A stretch of DNA of 64,000 bases from Lacicoccus qingdaonensis (lineage in GTDB: Bacteria > Bacillota > Bacilli > Staphylococcales > Salinicoccaceae): positions 46,397 to 110,396 of the forward strand of contig NZ_FNFY01000006.1 of assembly GCF_900101075.1 (NCBI RefSeq), read 5' to 3'. The translations under genes and the position numbers were made by a program. This document shows, piece after piece, positions 26,760 through 35,853 of the stretch. Within the stretch, counting starts at the first letter, position 1. Each line of letters starts with the position of its first letter. Below the pieces are notes generated by a model. The model searched no databases. It saw only the letters and a list, made by a program, of their open reading frames with translations, and was not told the origin of the DNA.

Positions 26760-27929
26760 ATGTCAGAGACTATGGAAAAAAAACAGTTATTTCTTCAAAC
26801 ATTCAGCTTATTGGTTGGATTCATGGTGTGGACACTGCTCGCACCATTATTTCCGGAAATCGTGCAGGATATTCCTGAAGCTGCATCGCAACAGGCATTA
26901 ATCATCGCTTTGCCGACGATACTGGGTTCGATTTTAAGAATTCCATTCAGTATTATGACAAACAGAATCGGAGCACGGTTGGTATATTTGGCGAGTTTCA
27001 TCTTTTTGCTGATTCCAGTCTTTTATTTGAGTATAGCGACGACAACGACAGATTTAATCATTGCGGCAGTATTTTTAGGTATCGGGGGAGCGACGTTCAG
27101 TATTGGTGTAACTGCCCTTCCTAAATACTATGAAAAGAACAAACACGGTTTCGTCAACGGTGTTTATGGTATGGGTAACATCGGTACGGCGGTCACAAGC
27201 TTTGGTGCACCGGTTCTTGCTGGTATGCTCGGCGGCTGGCAGGCAGCTGTACAGACTTATCTGATTATCCTTGCGCTGTTTGCACTTCTGCAGTTATTCC
27301 TCGGGGATAAAAACGAAAAGAAAGTCAGTCTGCCGCTCGGCAAACAGTTTAAAGAAGCGATGTCGGATTACAGGTTCTACTTCCTGAACTACTGGTATTT
27401 CATCACTTTCGGCGTATTCGTCGCATTCGGTATCTTCCTGCCGAACTATCTGGTGACGTTCTTTGAACTGTCCACAGCCGATGCCGGTTTCAGAACAGCA
27501 GGGTTCATAGTGATAGCGACACTGCTCAGACCTATCGGCGGCATGCTTGGTGATAAATATGACCCGATTACCATGGTGATCATATCATTTGTCGCCCTGA
27601 CATTTTCAGGACTGCTGCTGTCATTTACTTATGAAAGTCTTATCATGTTCACCATCGGCTGTTTATTGACGTCGGTATTCGCAGGTATCGGAAATGGTCT
27701 TGTGTTTAAATTCGTGCCGATGTACTTCTCGCAGCAGTCGGGAATCGCAAACGGTTTTGTAGCCATGATGGGCGGACTCGGAGGATTCTTCCCGCCGCTT
27801 GTGATGCAGTCGACTTTCGAAGCGACAGGCACATATATGCTTGCATTCCACCTTTTGACGGGTGCCTGTGTGATCGCTTTGTTTACAATGTTCTATCTGC
27901 GTAGTAAAGTTAAGACAAATAGTATTTAG
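26760..27929 (+). CDS. narT: Nitrate transporter NarT (NarK-type MFS)
   Basis: Major facilitator permease of the nitrate/nitrite porter family, 389 aa and about 12 membrane spans. Family marks are RIPFSIMTNRIGAR in loop 2-3, GIGGATFSIGVTALPKYY in span 5 with an arginine-poor nitrate signature, and GIGNGLVFKFVPMYFSQQSG in span 11. The ATG at 26760 has GAGG 8 bases upstream; the ATG at 26730 has none. Its NreC-type promoter ties it to nitrate respiration. Transport mode (nitrate uptake or nitrate/nitrite exchange) cannot be read from the sequence. moeB follows after 12 bases. Confidence 0.92.
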   Translation: MSETMEKKQLFLQTFSLLVGFMVWTLLAPLFPEIVQDIPEAASQQALIIALPTILGSILRIPFSIMTNRIGARLVYLASFIFLLIPVFYLSIATTTTDLIIAAVFLGIGGATFSIGVTALPKYYEKNKHGFVNGVYGMGNIGTAVTSFGAPVLAGMLGGWQAAVQTYLIILALFALLQLFLGDKNEKKVSLPLGKQFKEAMSDYRFYFLNYWYFITFGVFVAFGIFLPNYLVTFFELSTADAGFRTAGFIVIATLLRPIGGMLGDKYDPITMVIISFVALTFSGLLLSFTYESLIMFTIGCLLTSVFAGIGNGLVFKFVPMYFSQQSGIANGFVAMMGGLGGFFPPLVMQSTFEATGTYMLAFHLLTGACVIALFTMFYLRSKVKTNSI

Positions 27930-27941
27930 AGAGTGGATATA

Positions 27942-28946
27942 ATGAATCGTTACTCAAGACAGACTTTATTCAATAAAATAGGCAGTGAAGGACAGCGCCT
28001 CATCGGATCTCGTACGGTACTCATCGTCGGGGTGGGGGCGCTTGGTTCGCTTTCAGGCGAAATGCTTGCCCGGGCGGGTGTCAAAAAGCTTATTCTGATC
28101 GACCGGGACTACGTTGAAATGTCCAATCTGCAAAGACAGACACTGTATACGGAAGTGGATGCCAACGACAAAATGCCAAAGGTCATCGCTGCAAAAGAAC
28201 GGCTCGAAAATATCAGGAGCGATATGGAGATCGAGACACATATTGCCCATGCTGATGCCGTTTTGATGGAATCGCTGGCAAAAGAAGCGGATATCATTTT
28301 GGATGGTACGGACAATTTCGATACCCGGATGCTGATCAATGATGTGGCATTCAAGCTCAATAAGCCGTGGGTGAATGCGGCATGTGTGGAAGCTTCATAT
28401 TCCAGCTGCGGATTTGTACCGGGTCAGACCCCGTGTTACAGATGCCTGGTGCCGGTGCTGCCGACCACGACTCTGACCTGCGATACGGTCGGAGTGATTT
28501 CTCCGGCAGTGCATATGGCGGTCTCAGAGCAGGTGACAACTGCCTTCAAAATCATGACCGGTCAGTTTGAAGCGCCGTATTATATGCGGATGGGCAACAC
28601 ATGGGATATGGATCATATGAAGTTCAAGATCGACGGTATGGCTGATTCTGAATGTCCGACATGCGGCACCCATGAGTTTCCTGAACTTAAAGCCGGGAGC
28701 GGCTCCCAGATGTCAATGCGTCTATGCGGCAGGGATACGGTACAGTATATAGATGAGCGTCTGACTAAGGACACTGTAGTGAAAGCTCTGGCCACCAGAA
28801 ATATATCCATGAATGAAACGCCGTATTTTGTTGAGTTCAAATACGATGATTACCGTATCGTCAGTTTCAATAACGGGCGTTTATTGATACATGGAGCAGA
28901 CCGGACGAATAAGGCCAGAACCATAGTGAACCAATTATTCGGATAG
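27942..28946 (+). CDS. moeB: Molybdopterin/thiamine biosynthesis adenylyltransferase (MoeB/ThiF family)
   Basis: E1-like enzyme that adenylates the C-terminal Gly-Gly of MoaD (or ThiS), 334 aa. The N-terminus RYSRQTLFNKIG and the nucleotide-binding GVGALGS are typical; the arginine and Asp of the ATP site lie in DRDYVEMSNLQRQTLY and ILDGTDNFDTR. Two zinc pairs are seen, CYRC and CPTC. The last 80 residues replace the usual rhodanese with a shorter module. The ATG at 27942 is behind GAGAGTGG; a GTG three codons upstream overlaps that site. It sits between narT and moaB, probably on the narT transcript, so MoaD at 32389 is its likely substrate. Confidence 0.88.
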   Translation: MNRYSRQTLFNKIGSEGQRLIGSRTVLIVGVGALGSLSGEMLARAGVKKLILIDRDYVEMSNLQRQTLYTEVDANDKMPKVIAAKERLENIRSDMEIETHIAHADAVLMESLAKEADIILDGTDNFDTRMLINDVAFKLNKPWVNAACVEASYSSCGFVPGQTPCYRCLVPVLPTTTLTCDTVGVISPAVHMAVSEQVTTAFKIMTGQFEAPYYMRMGNTWDMDHMKFKIDGMADSECPTCGTHEFPELKAGSGSQMSMRLCGRDTVQYIDERLTKDTVVKALATRNISMNETPYFVEFKYDDYRIVSFNNGRLLIHGADRTNKARTIVNQLFG

Positions 28947-28956
28947 GAGAATATAA

Positions 28957-29463
28957 ATGAGCATAGTTGAAAGAATTGACCGTGATATTAATGTTGCGGT
29001 GATTACTGTAAGTGATACGAGAACCGTAGAAACTGACAAAGGCGGCAGGCTGGTCCAGGAATATCTGGCAGAGATCAATACAGTGGTTGAAGAAGACAAC
29101 TACAAAATTGTCAAAGACGATGCCGCATCGATTACAAAAGCCGTTTCCGCCATGCTGGATAAAGGTGTAGACGCGGTGATTACCACCGGCGGCACAGGCA
29201 TAGCAAAAAGAGATGTGACAATTGAAGCGGTCAGACCGTTTTTCGATAAGGAAATTGAAGGTTTCGGAGAAATCTTCCGTATGCTGAGCTACACGGAAGA
29301 CATCGGGTCAAGAAGTATTCTTTCAAGAGCCGTCGCAGGTACACATGCCGACCAGGTCATCATTTCGATGCCCGGCTCAAGCGGAGCTGTCAAGCTGGCT
29401 ATGGAAAAACTTGTCGTTCCTGAACTGAACCACCTCATATTTGAAGTGACAAAAGAAGACTGA
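28957..29463 (+). CDS. moaB: Molybdenum cofactor biosynthesis protein MoaB
   Basis: MoaB/MogA-type enzyme (168 aa) that adenylates molybdopterin before molybdenum insertion. It carries VITVSDTRT at the N-terminus, the central TTGGTGIAKRDVTIEAV motif that binds molybdopterin, and MPGSSGAVKLAMEKL near the end. AGGAG precedes the ATG. It follows moeB by 10 bases and ends at a terminator-like hairpin at 29466-29511, beyond which lies the three-hairpin array and the convergent moaC. Confidence 0.94.
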   Translation: MSIVERIDRDINVAVITVSDTRTVETDKGGRLVQEYLAEINTVVEEDNYKIVKDDAASITKAVSAMLDKGVDAVITTGGTGIAKRDVTIEAVRPFFDKEIEGFGEIFRMLSYTEDIGSRSILSRAVAGTHADQVIISMPGSSGAVKLAMEKLVVPELNHLIFEVTKED

Positions 29464-29465
29464 TA

Positions 29466-29511
29466 GACATACGACGTCCGGCATATACATCTGTATATCG
29501 GGCGTTTTTTT
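29466..29511 (+). terminator. Terminator after moaB
   Basis: An imperfect stem (ACG-CCG-ATATAC with GTATAT-CGG-CGT, small bulges) followed by seven T residues, a few bases after the moaB stop codon. Confidence 0.7.
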
Positions 29512-29529
29512 ATTTGAGGAAATGTCCCG

Positions 29530-29670
29530 CTGCTTACTTAGCTGTGGAAATGCCATCAGGTGAGCAGAAATAAAGAAAACCTGCTCACTTAGCTGTGGAA
29601 ATGCCATCAGGTGAGCAGCGGAAATAAAAACCTGCTCACTCGGAGTCAAAAAGTACTCCAGGTGAGCAGG
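29530..29670. repeat. Three 38-bp palindromic repeats at a 51-bp period
   Basis: Copies at 29530-29567, 29581-29618 and 29632-29669, each 38 bp, separated by two A-rich spacers of about 13 bases. Each copy opens with CTGCTCAC (CTGCTTAC in the first, which still pairs through a T-G wobble) and ends with GTGAGCAG. Copies 1 and 2 share the inside part TTAGCTGTGGAAATGCCATC, itself able to fold (CTG-GG with CC-CAG); copy 3 has another inside with its own stem (GGAGT and ACTCC), so the outer stem is kept while the inside differs. They lie between convergent moaB and moaC. Confidence 0.85.
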
Positions 29671-29690
29671 CATGCACACATATTCAGTTA

Positions 29691-30167
29691 TTAGGCTGTA
29701 TAATCTCCGGATTTGCCGCCGGATTTGGATACGAGCTTGGTTTCGTGGATGATCATGCCTTTATCGAGTGCCTTGCACATGTCGTACACAGTGAGTGCGG
29801 CGGCGCTTGCTGCGGTGAGAGCTTCCATTTCGACGCCGGTCTGACCTTTTGTTTTCACTTCCGTAACAATGTTCAGAACGTATCCGGACCCGGTATCCCA
29901 GCTGAATGAAATATCCACACCGGACAGTGACAGCGGGTGGCACATCGGTATGATCTGGTGTGTATTTTTTGCGGCCATGATGCCGGCAATCTGGGCAACT
30001 GAGAGTACGTCGCCTTTTTTGATTTTATCTTCGGCAATCGCTTCATATATATCTTCTGTGACTTCTACCGAGCTGGATGCTCTTGCGATTCTCACAGAAA
30101 CCTCTTTATCTGAGACGTCGACCATTTTAGCGCGTCCTTCTTCATTAAAGTGAGTGAATTCGTTCAT
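29691..30167 (-). CDS. moaC: Cyclic pyranopterin monophosphate synthase
   Basis: MoaC works after MoaA in making cyclic pyranopterin monophosphate, the first cofactor intermediate; about 158 aa, the normal length. It begins [20 protein letters not shown], closely like staphylococcal MoaC; the ATG at 30167 has AAAGG 9 bases upstream, whereas the ATG at 30176 touches that site. Conserved segments are [20 protein letters not shown] and [20 protein letters not shown], followed by KALDKGMII and KSGGKSGDY. It is the only minus-strand gene of the cofactor set and is divergent from moeA across 63 bases; a TATAAT on the minus strand (30199-30194) may be its -10. Confidence 0.95.
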   Translation of the reverse strand: MNEFTHFNEEGRAKMVDVSDKEVSVRIARASSSVEVTEDIYEAIAEDKIKKGDVLSVAQIAGIMAAKNTHQIIPMCHPLSLSGVDISFSWDTGSGYVLNIVTEVKTKGQTGVEMEALTAASAAALTVYDMCKALDKGMIIHETKLVSKSGGKSGDYTA

Positions 30168-30230
30168 TCCAATCATCCTTTCTAGTACAATAGATTATAA
30201 CAGAAAAAGTTTTAGAAAGTAGGAGACTTA

Positions 30231-31490
30231 ATGACTTTAAATAGAAAACCGATTCAAGTAAGTGAAGCAGTGGGACGGGTTTTGGAAAATGTAACGGTGA
30301 CGGCTACCGAAGTTGTATCCTACCTCGATGCCCACGGACGCATTTTGGCAAATGATCTTGTCGCAACGCATGACGTGCCTTTATTTACAAAGTCGGCAAT
30401 GGACGGCTTTGCGATCAGGGCGGCTGACTCAAAAGGTGCAAGCGGCGATAACAGGGTGCCTTTCAAAGTGGCCGAAGAGGTGCCGGCCGGTTCGACGAGT
30501 GATTATGTTTTGCGTGAAAATGAAGCATTCAGAATCATGACGGGGGCAGAAATCCCTGAAAGTGCGGATACTGTCGTGATGTTTGAACAGGCGAAGGAAA
30601 CGGATGAAGGTTTCACAGTGCGTAAAACTTTCAACCCGGGTGAAAACATTGCCATGCAGGGAGAAGAGAGTTCCGAAGGTGATATCATTTTAGAAAAAGG
30701 GTCGCTTATCAATCCGGGCACCGTCGCTGTACTTGCAACATTCGGCTACAGCGAAGTGGAAGTGTATAAAAAACCGGTCGTCGGTGTTTTATCTACGGGC
30801 AGTGAGCTTTTGGATGTGGACGAGGACCTTGTGCGCGGTAAAATCAGAAACTCGAATACTCCGATGATTCTTGCCCAGCTTAAAAGAGCCGGCATAGAAG
30901 GCAGGAGATATCACATGCAGAGTGATGATCTGGATACGCTGCATGACAATATGAAGCAGATGCTCGAAGAAGTGGACATGGTCATTACAACAGGCGGCGT
31001 GTCTGTCGGCGATTACGACCTTCTGCCGAAAATCTACGACAGACTCGGTGCAGAAGTGCTGTTCAATAAAGTGGCGATGAGACCGGGCAGTGTGACGACG
31101 GTCAGCAGAGTGGGCGATAAGTTCTTGTTCGGCTTAAGCGGCAACCCGTCCGCCTGTTATTCAGGGTTTGAACTGTTCGTGCGCCCTGCAGTCCAGGCTA
31201 TGATGGCTTCCGAAAATGTGCATGCGCCGTTCATCGATGCAATTCTGGATGAGGATTTCACGAAACCGAACCCGTTCACGCGCTTCATCCGTGCCGAAGT
31301 GCAGTATGTGAAAGGCGAGGTCTACGCCAAACCTTCCGGCTTCAACAAATCGAATGCGGTGACTTCAATCGCGAAAAGTAACTGTGTCATCGTTATGCCG
31401 GGCGGTACTCGCGGATTTGAAAAAGGTGACGCGGTCAAAGTGATGATGACGGACGTGACTTCAAGTGCCGACCGTTTCGGAGTGGAATAG
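30231..31490 (+). CDS. moeA: Molybdopterin molybdenumtransferase
   Basis: MoeA inserts molybdenum into adenylated molybdopterin; 419 aa with the four-domain MoeA layout. MoeA marks are HDVPLFTKSAMDGFAI, IMTGAEIPESADTVV, GVLSTGSELLDVDE, ITTGGVSVGDYD and GLSGNPSACYSGFELF. AGGAGAC precedes the ATG. It heads the operon moeA-mobB-moaE-moaD-mobA-moaA, in which genes touch or overlap; mobB starts directly after its TAG. Confidence 0.96.
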   Translation: MTLNRKPIQVSEAVGRVLENVTVTATEVVSYLDAHGRILANDLVATHDVPLFTKSAMDGFAIRAADSKGASGDNRVPFKVAEEVPAGSTSDYVLRENEAFRIMTGAEIPESADTVVMFEQAKETDEGFTVRKTFNPGENIAMQGEESSEGDIILEKGSLINPGTVAVLATFGYSEVEVYKKPVVGVLSTGSELLDVDEDLVRGKIRNSNTPMILAQLKRAGIEGRRYHMQSDDLDTLHDNMKQMLEEVDMVITTGGVSVGDYDLLPKIYDRLGAEVLFNKVAMRPGSVTTVSRVGDKFLFGLSGNPSACYSGFELFVRPAVQAMMASENVHAPFIDAILDEDFTKPNPFTRFIRAEVQYVKGEVYAKPSGFNKSNAVTSIAKSNCVIVMPGGTRGFEKGDAVKVMMTDVTSSADRFGVE

Positions 31491-31946
31491 ATGAAGATTC
31501 TGCAGATTACCGGCTTTAAAAACAGCGGCAAGACGACGACGGTCAACCGCATGGTTCAATATCTCAAGAGGCAGGGCCATAAGGTGGCGGTCATCAAGAA
31601 TCATCATCGTGATGATGTTCATGACGCGACGACCGATACCGGGAAGTTCATAGAAAGCGGTTCGGATTTCACAATGCTGAATACGCCAGGCACCGTGATG
31701 ACCGTTGAAAATAAAGAGCCGGATCTGAAGCAGCAGATAGAAGACTTTTCCGAGCGTGTAGATTTTATTTTGATAGAAGGTTATAAAGACGAGGGCTATC
31801 CTAAGATTTTTATGGAGTATTCTTTCAAAAGCGGTCACACAAATTTAAATAATATCGGTCTTCGGAATGTGTTAAAAACATTTGATATACGTTATGATGA
31901 AGAGACTATCATGACTTGGTTCAAAGAATGGAGTATGGATGAATGA
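31491..31946 (+). CDS. mobB: Molybdopterin-guanine dinucleotide biosynthesis adapter MobB
   Basis: GTP-binding helper of MobA, 151 aa. The P-loop is GFKNSGKTT near the start and the family motif KNHHRDD follows (KHxHH type), then FILIEGYKDEGYPKI, typical of MobB. The ATG is the triplet directly after the moeA stop codon, with GGAGTGG upstream inside moeA. It overlaps moaE by 4 bases. Confidence 0.92.
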   Translation: MKILQITGFKNSGKTTTVNRMVQYLKRQGHKVAVIKNHHRDDVHDATTDTGKFIESGSDFTMLNTPGTVMTVENKEPDLKQQIEDFSERVDFILIEGYKDEGYPKIFMEYSFKSGHTNLNNIGLRNVLKTFDIRYDEETIMTWFKEWSMDE

Positions 31947-32386
31947 AACAGTTTGAAGTAGTTGAAACACCGCTTGAACCCATGAAATATCATGAGTTTG
32001 TACTGAATGAAAAACAGGGTGCCATCTGTACATTTACCGGACATGTCCGTGAATGGACGAAAGGTACCCAGACGATATATCTGGAATATGAAGCATATGT
32101 TCCAATGGCCGAAAAAATGCTTGCGCAGATCGGCGAGGAGATTTCAGAACGCTGGCCGGGGGTGCTGACTTCAATCGGCCACCGTATCGGCAAACTGGAT
32201 ATATCCGATATTGCCGTGGTCATCGTTACAAGTTCTCCGCACAGGGCGGACAGCTATCGTGCAAATGAGTACGCGGTCGAACGTCTGAAAGAGATCGTCC
32301 CGATATGGAAAAAAGAAATATGGTCTGATGGTGAGGAATGGATTGGAGATTCCCGTCATTATCATTCCAGTATAGAGGAGAAATGA
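31943..32386 (+). CDS. moaE: Molybdopterin synthase catalytic subunit
   Basis: Large subunit of molybdopterin synthase, 147 aa; with thiocarboxylated MoaD it adds the dithiolene sulfurs. It has GAICTFTGHVREWTKG, LEYEAYVPMAEKML, HRIGKLDISDIAVVIVTSS and the catalytic-lysine region ERLKEIVPIWKKEIWSDGEEW. Overlaps mobB by 4 bases (ATGA) and is followed directly by moaD, so the two subunits are made together. Confidence 0.95.
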   Translation: MKQFEVVETPLEPMKYHEFVLNEKQGAICTFTGHVREWTKGTQTIYLEYEAYVPMAEKMLAQIGEEISERWPGVLTSIGHRIGKLDISDIAVVIVTSSPHRADSYRANEYAVERLKEIVPIWKKEIWSDGEEWIGDSRHYHSSIEEK

Positions 32387-32388
32387 TC

Positions 32389-32622
32389 ATGAAAGTAATG
32401 CTTTTTGCCGGACTGAAGGAAAAGGTGGGCAATGATGTCATTGAACTGGATACAGATGGTTCAATGAAAGTGATAGATTTGAAAAACAGAATTTATACGG
32501 ACTATCCGAGTCTGGATGGCGAGGTATTCCAGGTTGCGAGCAATGAATCGTTCGTCAAGGATGATCATACTTTATCAAGTGGAGATATGATTGCGCTTAT
32601 ACCGCCGGTGAGCGGCGGCTGA
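32389..32622 (+). CDS. moaD: Molybdopterin synthase sulfur carrier subunit
   Basis: Ubiquitin-like sulfur carrier of 77 aa ending in the Gly-Gly (VSGG) that is adenylated by MoeB and thiocarboxylated. The ATG at 32389 has GAGGAG 8 bases upstream and gives MKVMLFAGLKEKVGND; the ATG two codons earlier is too close to the ribosome site. It starts 2 bases after moaE and its TGA overlaps the mobA start (TGATG). Confidence 0.94.
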   Translation: MKVMLFAGLKEKVGNDVIELDTDGSMKVIDLKNRIYTDYPSLDGEVFQVASNESFVKDDHTLSSGDMIALIPPVSGG

Positions 32623-33194
32623 TGAAAACGATCGGCGTAGTGCTGGCGGGCGGTAAGTCCACCCGCTTCGGCGAACAGAAAAGTCTGTATGAATTGGGTG
32701 GTAAAAAGATGTACCAGCATGTTTACGATGTTTTATCGGACACTGGAGTGTGTGATGAAATAGTCATCAATACAAATGAGACGCTTGCACCGTATTTTGA
32801 CTATAAGACGGTCATCGATGATGAAGACTACCCGGATTACGGGCCGCTCGGCGGGCTGTATGCAGCAGCGAAGGCCTATCCGGGTGACAGGCTTCTGGTC
32901 GTGTCATGCGACACGCCTTTCATTACGGCGGAATGGCTGAAAAAGCTCCATGATTCGGCGCTCGCCAATCCAAATACTTTCATTGTCTCAACGGAAGATG
33001 ATAAAATGCATCCAACAATCAGTGTCTTCCAGGGGACTGATTTAAAGGATGAACTAAAAGGGCAGCTCAAGACGGAACGACTGAGCTTCAAGGCGTTCTT
33101 CAACAACCGGAGTGTCAAAATGCTTGATGTATCCGATACGGAAGTGAGCCCGGAAGTCTTCAGGAATATAAATTATAAAAGTGATATAGAATAA
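32622..33194 (+). CDS. mobA: Molybdenum cofactor guanylyltransferase
   Basis: MobA attaches GMP to molybdenum cofactor, giving the bis-MGD form required by NarG; 190 aa. The nucleotide-binding [16 protein letters not shown] and the metal-binding [10 protein letters not shown] are the family signatures, with [10 protein letters not shown] in between. It starts in a TGATG overlap with moaD. Present with mobB, it shows that the guanine-dinucleotide cofactor is made, fitting nitrate reductase as the client. Confidence 0.94.
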   Translation: MKTIGVVLAGGKSTRFGEQKSLYELGGKKMYQHVYDVLSDTGVCDEIVINTNETLAPYFDYKTVIDDEDYPDYGPLGGLYAAAKAYPGDRLLVVSCDTPFITAEWLKKLHDSALANPNTFIVSTEDDKMHPTISVFQGTDLKDELKGQLKTERLSFKAFFNNRSVKMLDVSDTEVSPEVFRNINYKSDIE

Positions 33195-33205
33195 GGAGGG
33201 ATGCT

Positions 33206-34231
33206 ATGACTGAACAGATTACAGATAAGTTTGGCAGACCGATCAGAGACCTTCGCATCTCTGTAACAGATAAATGTAATTTCAGATGTCGTTATTGCAT
33301 GCCCAAGGAGATATTTGGCGATGACTTTCAATTTATGAAGCAGGATGAACTGTTATCCTTTGAAGAAATTGAACGGATCGCAAAAATATATGCAGGCATG
33401 GGCGTTAAGAAATTAAGGATTACCGGCGGTGAGCCGCTACTCCGTAAAGATTTACACGAGTTAATAGCAATGTTGAATGATATAGAAGGCATTGAAGATA
33501 TCGGATTGACAACGAATGGTCTGTTGTTGAAGAAACACGGGCAGAAGTTATACGATGCAGGTCTTCGTAGATTGAACATCAGCCTGGATGCGCTGGATGA
33601 CGAACTTTTCGGGCAGATCAACGACAGAGGCATCGGGACATCGAGAATACTGGAACAGATCAAATACGCACAGTCCATCGGATTTGAAATCAAGGTGAAC
33701 ATGGTGGTCCAAAGAGGCCTCAACGAACATGAAATCATACCGATGACACGTTACTTCAAAGAGCTGGACTGTGTGACACTGCGTTTCATCGAGTTTATGG
33801 ACGTCGGTAACGATAACGGCTGGAACTTCGATAAAGTGGTCACCAAAAAAGAAATCATGGAGATGCTGGATAAAGAGTTCGACCTGGAACCGCGTTCTCC
33901 GAAATATTATGGTGAAGTGGCCAAAGTGTACCGTCATAAAGATGCACAATCTTACTTAGGGTTCATCACGAGTGTGTCTGAGAGCTTCTGTTCCACATGT
34001 ACTCGTGCGAGACTGTCATCCGACGGTAAATTCTACGGCTGTCTGTTTGCTGTAGAAGGATTTGACATTAAAACATTGATGCGTGAAGGCATAGACGATT
34101 CAGAGCTCCAGGATATTCTGGTCGGAGTATGGAATAGGCGCGACGACCGCTATTCTGAAATCAGAACTGAAATCACTGAAGAAAGACGCCAGGCGCGCAA
34201 GAAAATCAATATGAGTTATATTGGAGGATAA
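33206..34231 (+). CDS. moaA: GTP 3',8-cyclase (radical SAM)
   Basis: First enzyme of molybdenum cofactor synthesis, converting GTP to 3',8-cyclo-GTP; 341 aa. The N-terminal SAM cluster is Cys24, Cys28 and Cys31 (CNFRCRYC) and the C-terminal cluster that binds GTP is Cys262, Cys265 and Cys279. [10 protein letters not shown] binds SAM. The protein ends in IGG, the Gly-Gly tail needed for activity. An AAGGAGGG site precedes the ATG. Last gene of the moeA operon, closed by the hairpin at 34233-34258. Confidence 0.97.
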   Translation: MTEQITDKFGRPIRDLRISVTDKCNFRCRYCMPKEIFGDDFQFMKQDELLSFEEIERIAKIYAGMGVKKLRITGGEPLLRKDLHELIAMLNDIEGIEDIGLTTNGLLLKKHGQKLYDAGLRRLNISLDALDDELFGQINDRGIGTSRILEQIKYAQSIGFEIKVNMVVQRGLNEHEIIPMTRYFKELDCVTLRFIEFMDVGNDNGWNFDKVVTKKEIMEMLDKEFDLEPRSPKYYGEVAKVYRHKDAQSYLGFITSVSESFCSTCTRARLSSDGKFYGCLFAVEGFDIKTLMREGIDDSELQDILVGVWNRRDDRYSEIRTEITEERRQARKKINMSYIGG

Positions 34232-34232
34232 A

Positions 34233-34258
34233 ACGTGAAGATTACTTCACGTTTTTTT
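34233..34258 (+). terminator. Terminator after moaA
   Basis: ACGTGAAG and CTTCACGT form an 8-bp stem with an ATTA loop and are followed by seven T residues. Confidence 0.88.
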
Positions 34259-34284
34259 CAAATTAAAAATAGGAAGCGTTAAGA

Positions 34285-35853
34285 ATGAAAATAGAATTTC
34301 CAAGGAAATGGTTAATAATCTATGCACTGATTTCTCTGCTGATGGTTATATTTTATGTCTTTTTTGGACATTATCTGTCGGTCATCCTGTCTGACTTCAT
34401 CGTCGGAAATCAGTCGTTATCATATACTCTGCTCGCTTGGATGCTGATTTTCTTCACGGCATTCATACTTTTGCGTGCAATTTATCAATACAGTACCGCC
34501 CATGTCGCACATAAGCGCATGGAGAGCTACGGCAACAGGCTGTTATCCAAAGTGGATGATACGACGAATAAAAAATCCGAATCCTTCCTGAATGCGCTGT
34601 ACGTGCACCTGGAAAAATACCGGCCGTTTGAGCAGGTGTTCATACCGACGATCGTCAACACGATGGTCAAGCTCGTCGTCATCATCTTCGTGCTGTTTTT
34701 CGTGCACAGAAATGCTGCCATCATCCTGCTTCTGACAGCACCGTTTGTCCCACTCTATTACGTGCTTGTTGGGCTGCAGACAAGGGATGAGTCATATAAG
34801 CAGGCCTCGCAATTCGATGGTATGGGCACTTTATTTTTAAACCTGGTGCGCGGTAAGGACACTGTCCGTTATACAGGTTCGAAAGAATCTGTAAAGGGGC
34901 GTCTGGAAGAGAATAATAAGGACTTCGTATCACAGACGATGAAGATCTTGAAATATGCATTCCAATCATCCCTGATGCTTGAGTTTATAACGATACTCGG
35001 TATCGGACTTGTGGCGCTCGAAATCGGGCTGCAGATCATCATATTTGAAAATATCACTTTTTATGCGGCCTTCTTCGCCCTGCTGCTCGCTCCGGAATTT
35101 TATAATGCGCTGAAAGTGCTCGGCGTCGAGTTCCATAACGGCCAGCTTGCAAGAGGTCATCTGGACAAGGTGAATGAATGGCTTGAGGCGCCGGCAAAGC
35201 ATAAAGAGTACAGAGCAGTATCCCAGTCCGGCGATTATGCGGTCGAACTTGAAAATGTCGATATCGGCTATAATGAAAAGCGGCTCGTCGAAAATATAAA
35301 TATCAAGTTTGAGCCCCGGACAATCAATTCGATTACCGGGCCGTCAGGAGAGGGCAAGACGACACTTCTGAAAACGATCGTGGGGCTGCTGCCGCCAAAA
35401 AGAGGAGATGTCAGGCTGTCCACGATGGATATCGGCTATATTTCAGATGAACTTTATTTCAATGACAGTACTTTGTTCGATTATCTTTCAGACGGCGGTT
35501 CCGGGGAGGAAGCGGTTCTCGGGATACTCGAAAAACTGAAGCTGATGGAGAGTGTGGACAAGCTGAAAGAAGGCATCCATACACCAATCGTAAATAATAA
35601 TGTACCGTTTTCCGGCGGGGAGATCGTCCGTCTGAAAATCGCACGCGTACTGTTAAAACGGCCGGGCATCATCGTCATGGATGAACCGACCGAATTTCTG
35701 GATGCTGAAACGGAAAGCATTGTGCTCGATCAGCTGAATGAATTCAAAGAGTTTTCAACGATCATTGCAGTCGTTCACAGACGGAGATTACTGAATATCA
35801 GCGATACACATTATCACCTTGAAAATAAAAAGATTGAAAGAGGTGATATATGA
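34285..35853 (+). CDS. cydD: ABC exporter CydD
   Basis: One half of the heterodimeric CydDC exporter that moves cysteine and glutathione-type thiols out of the cytoplasm and is needed for assembly of cytochrome bd oxidase. 522 aa: six membrane spans in the first 290 residues, with RGKDTVRYTGSKES in the loop typical of CydD, then the ATPase with Walker A (GPSGEGKTT), signature FSGGEIVRLKIARVLL and Walker B IIVMDEPTEFLD. The family's usual length is nearer 560-580. It overlaps cydC by 4 bases. Its place next to the nitrate island groups respiratory functions. Confidence 0.87.
   Translation: MKIEFPRKWLIIYALISLLMVIFYVFFGHYLSVILSDFIVGNQSLSYTLLAWMLIFFTAFILLRAIYQYSTAHVAHKRMESYGNRLLSKVDDTTNKKSESFLNALYVHLEKYRPFEQVFIPTIVNTMVKLVVIIFVLFFVHRNAAIILLLTAPFVPLYYVLVGLQTRDESYKQASQFDGMGTLFLNLVRGKDTVRYTGSKESVKGRLEENNKDFVSQTMKILKYAFQSSLMLEFITILGIGLVALEIGLQIIIFENITFYAAFFALLLAPEFYNALKVLGVEFHNGQLARGHLDKVNEWLEAPAKHKEYRAVSQSGDYAVELENVDIGYNEKRLVENINIKFEPRTINSITGPSGEGKTTLLKTIVGLLPPKRGDVRLSTMDIGYISDELYFNDSTLFDYLSDGGSGEEAVLGILEKLKLMESVDKLKEGIHTPIVNNNVPFSGGEIVRLKIARVLLKRPGIIVMDEPTEFLDAETESIVLDQLNEFKEFSTIIAVVHRRRLLNISDTHYHLENKKIERGDI

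Noticed and set aside
29530..29670. CRISPR array
   Set aside because: Only three units, the spacers are about 13 bases and nearly alike and A-rich, the repeats are long palindromes with differing insides, and no cas genes are in the window.
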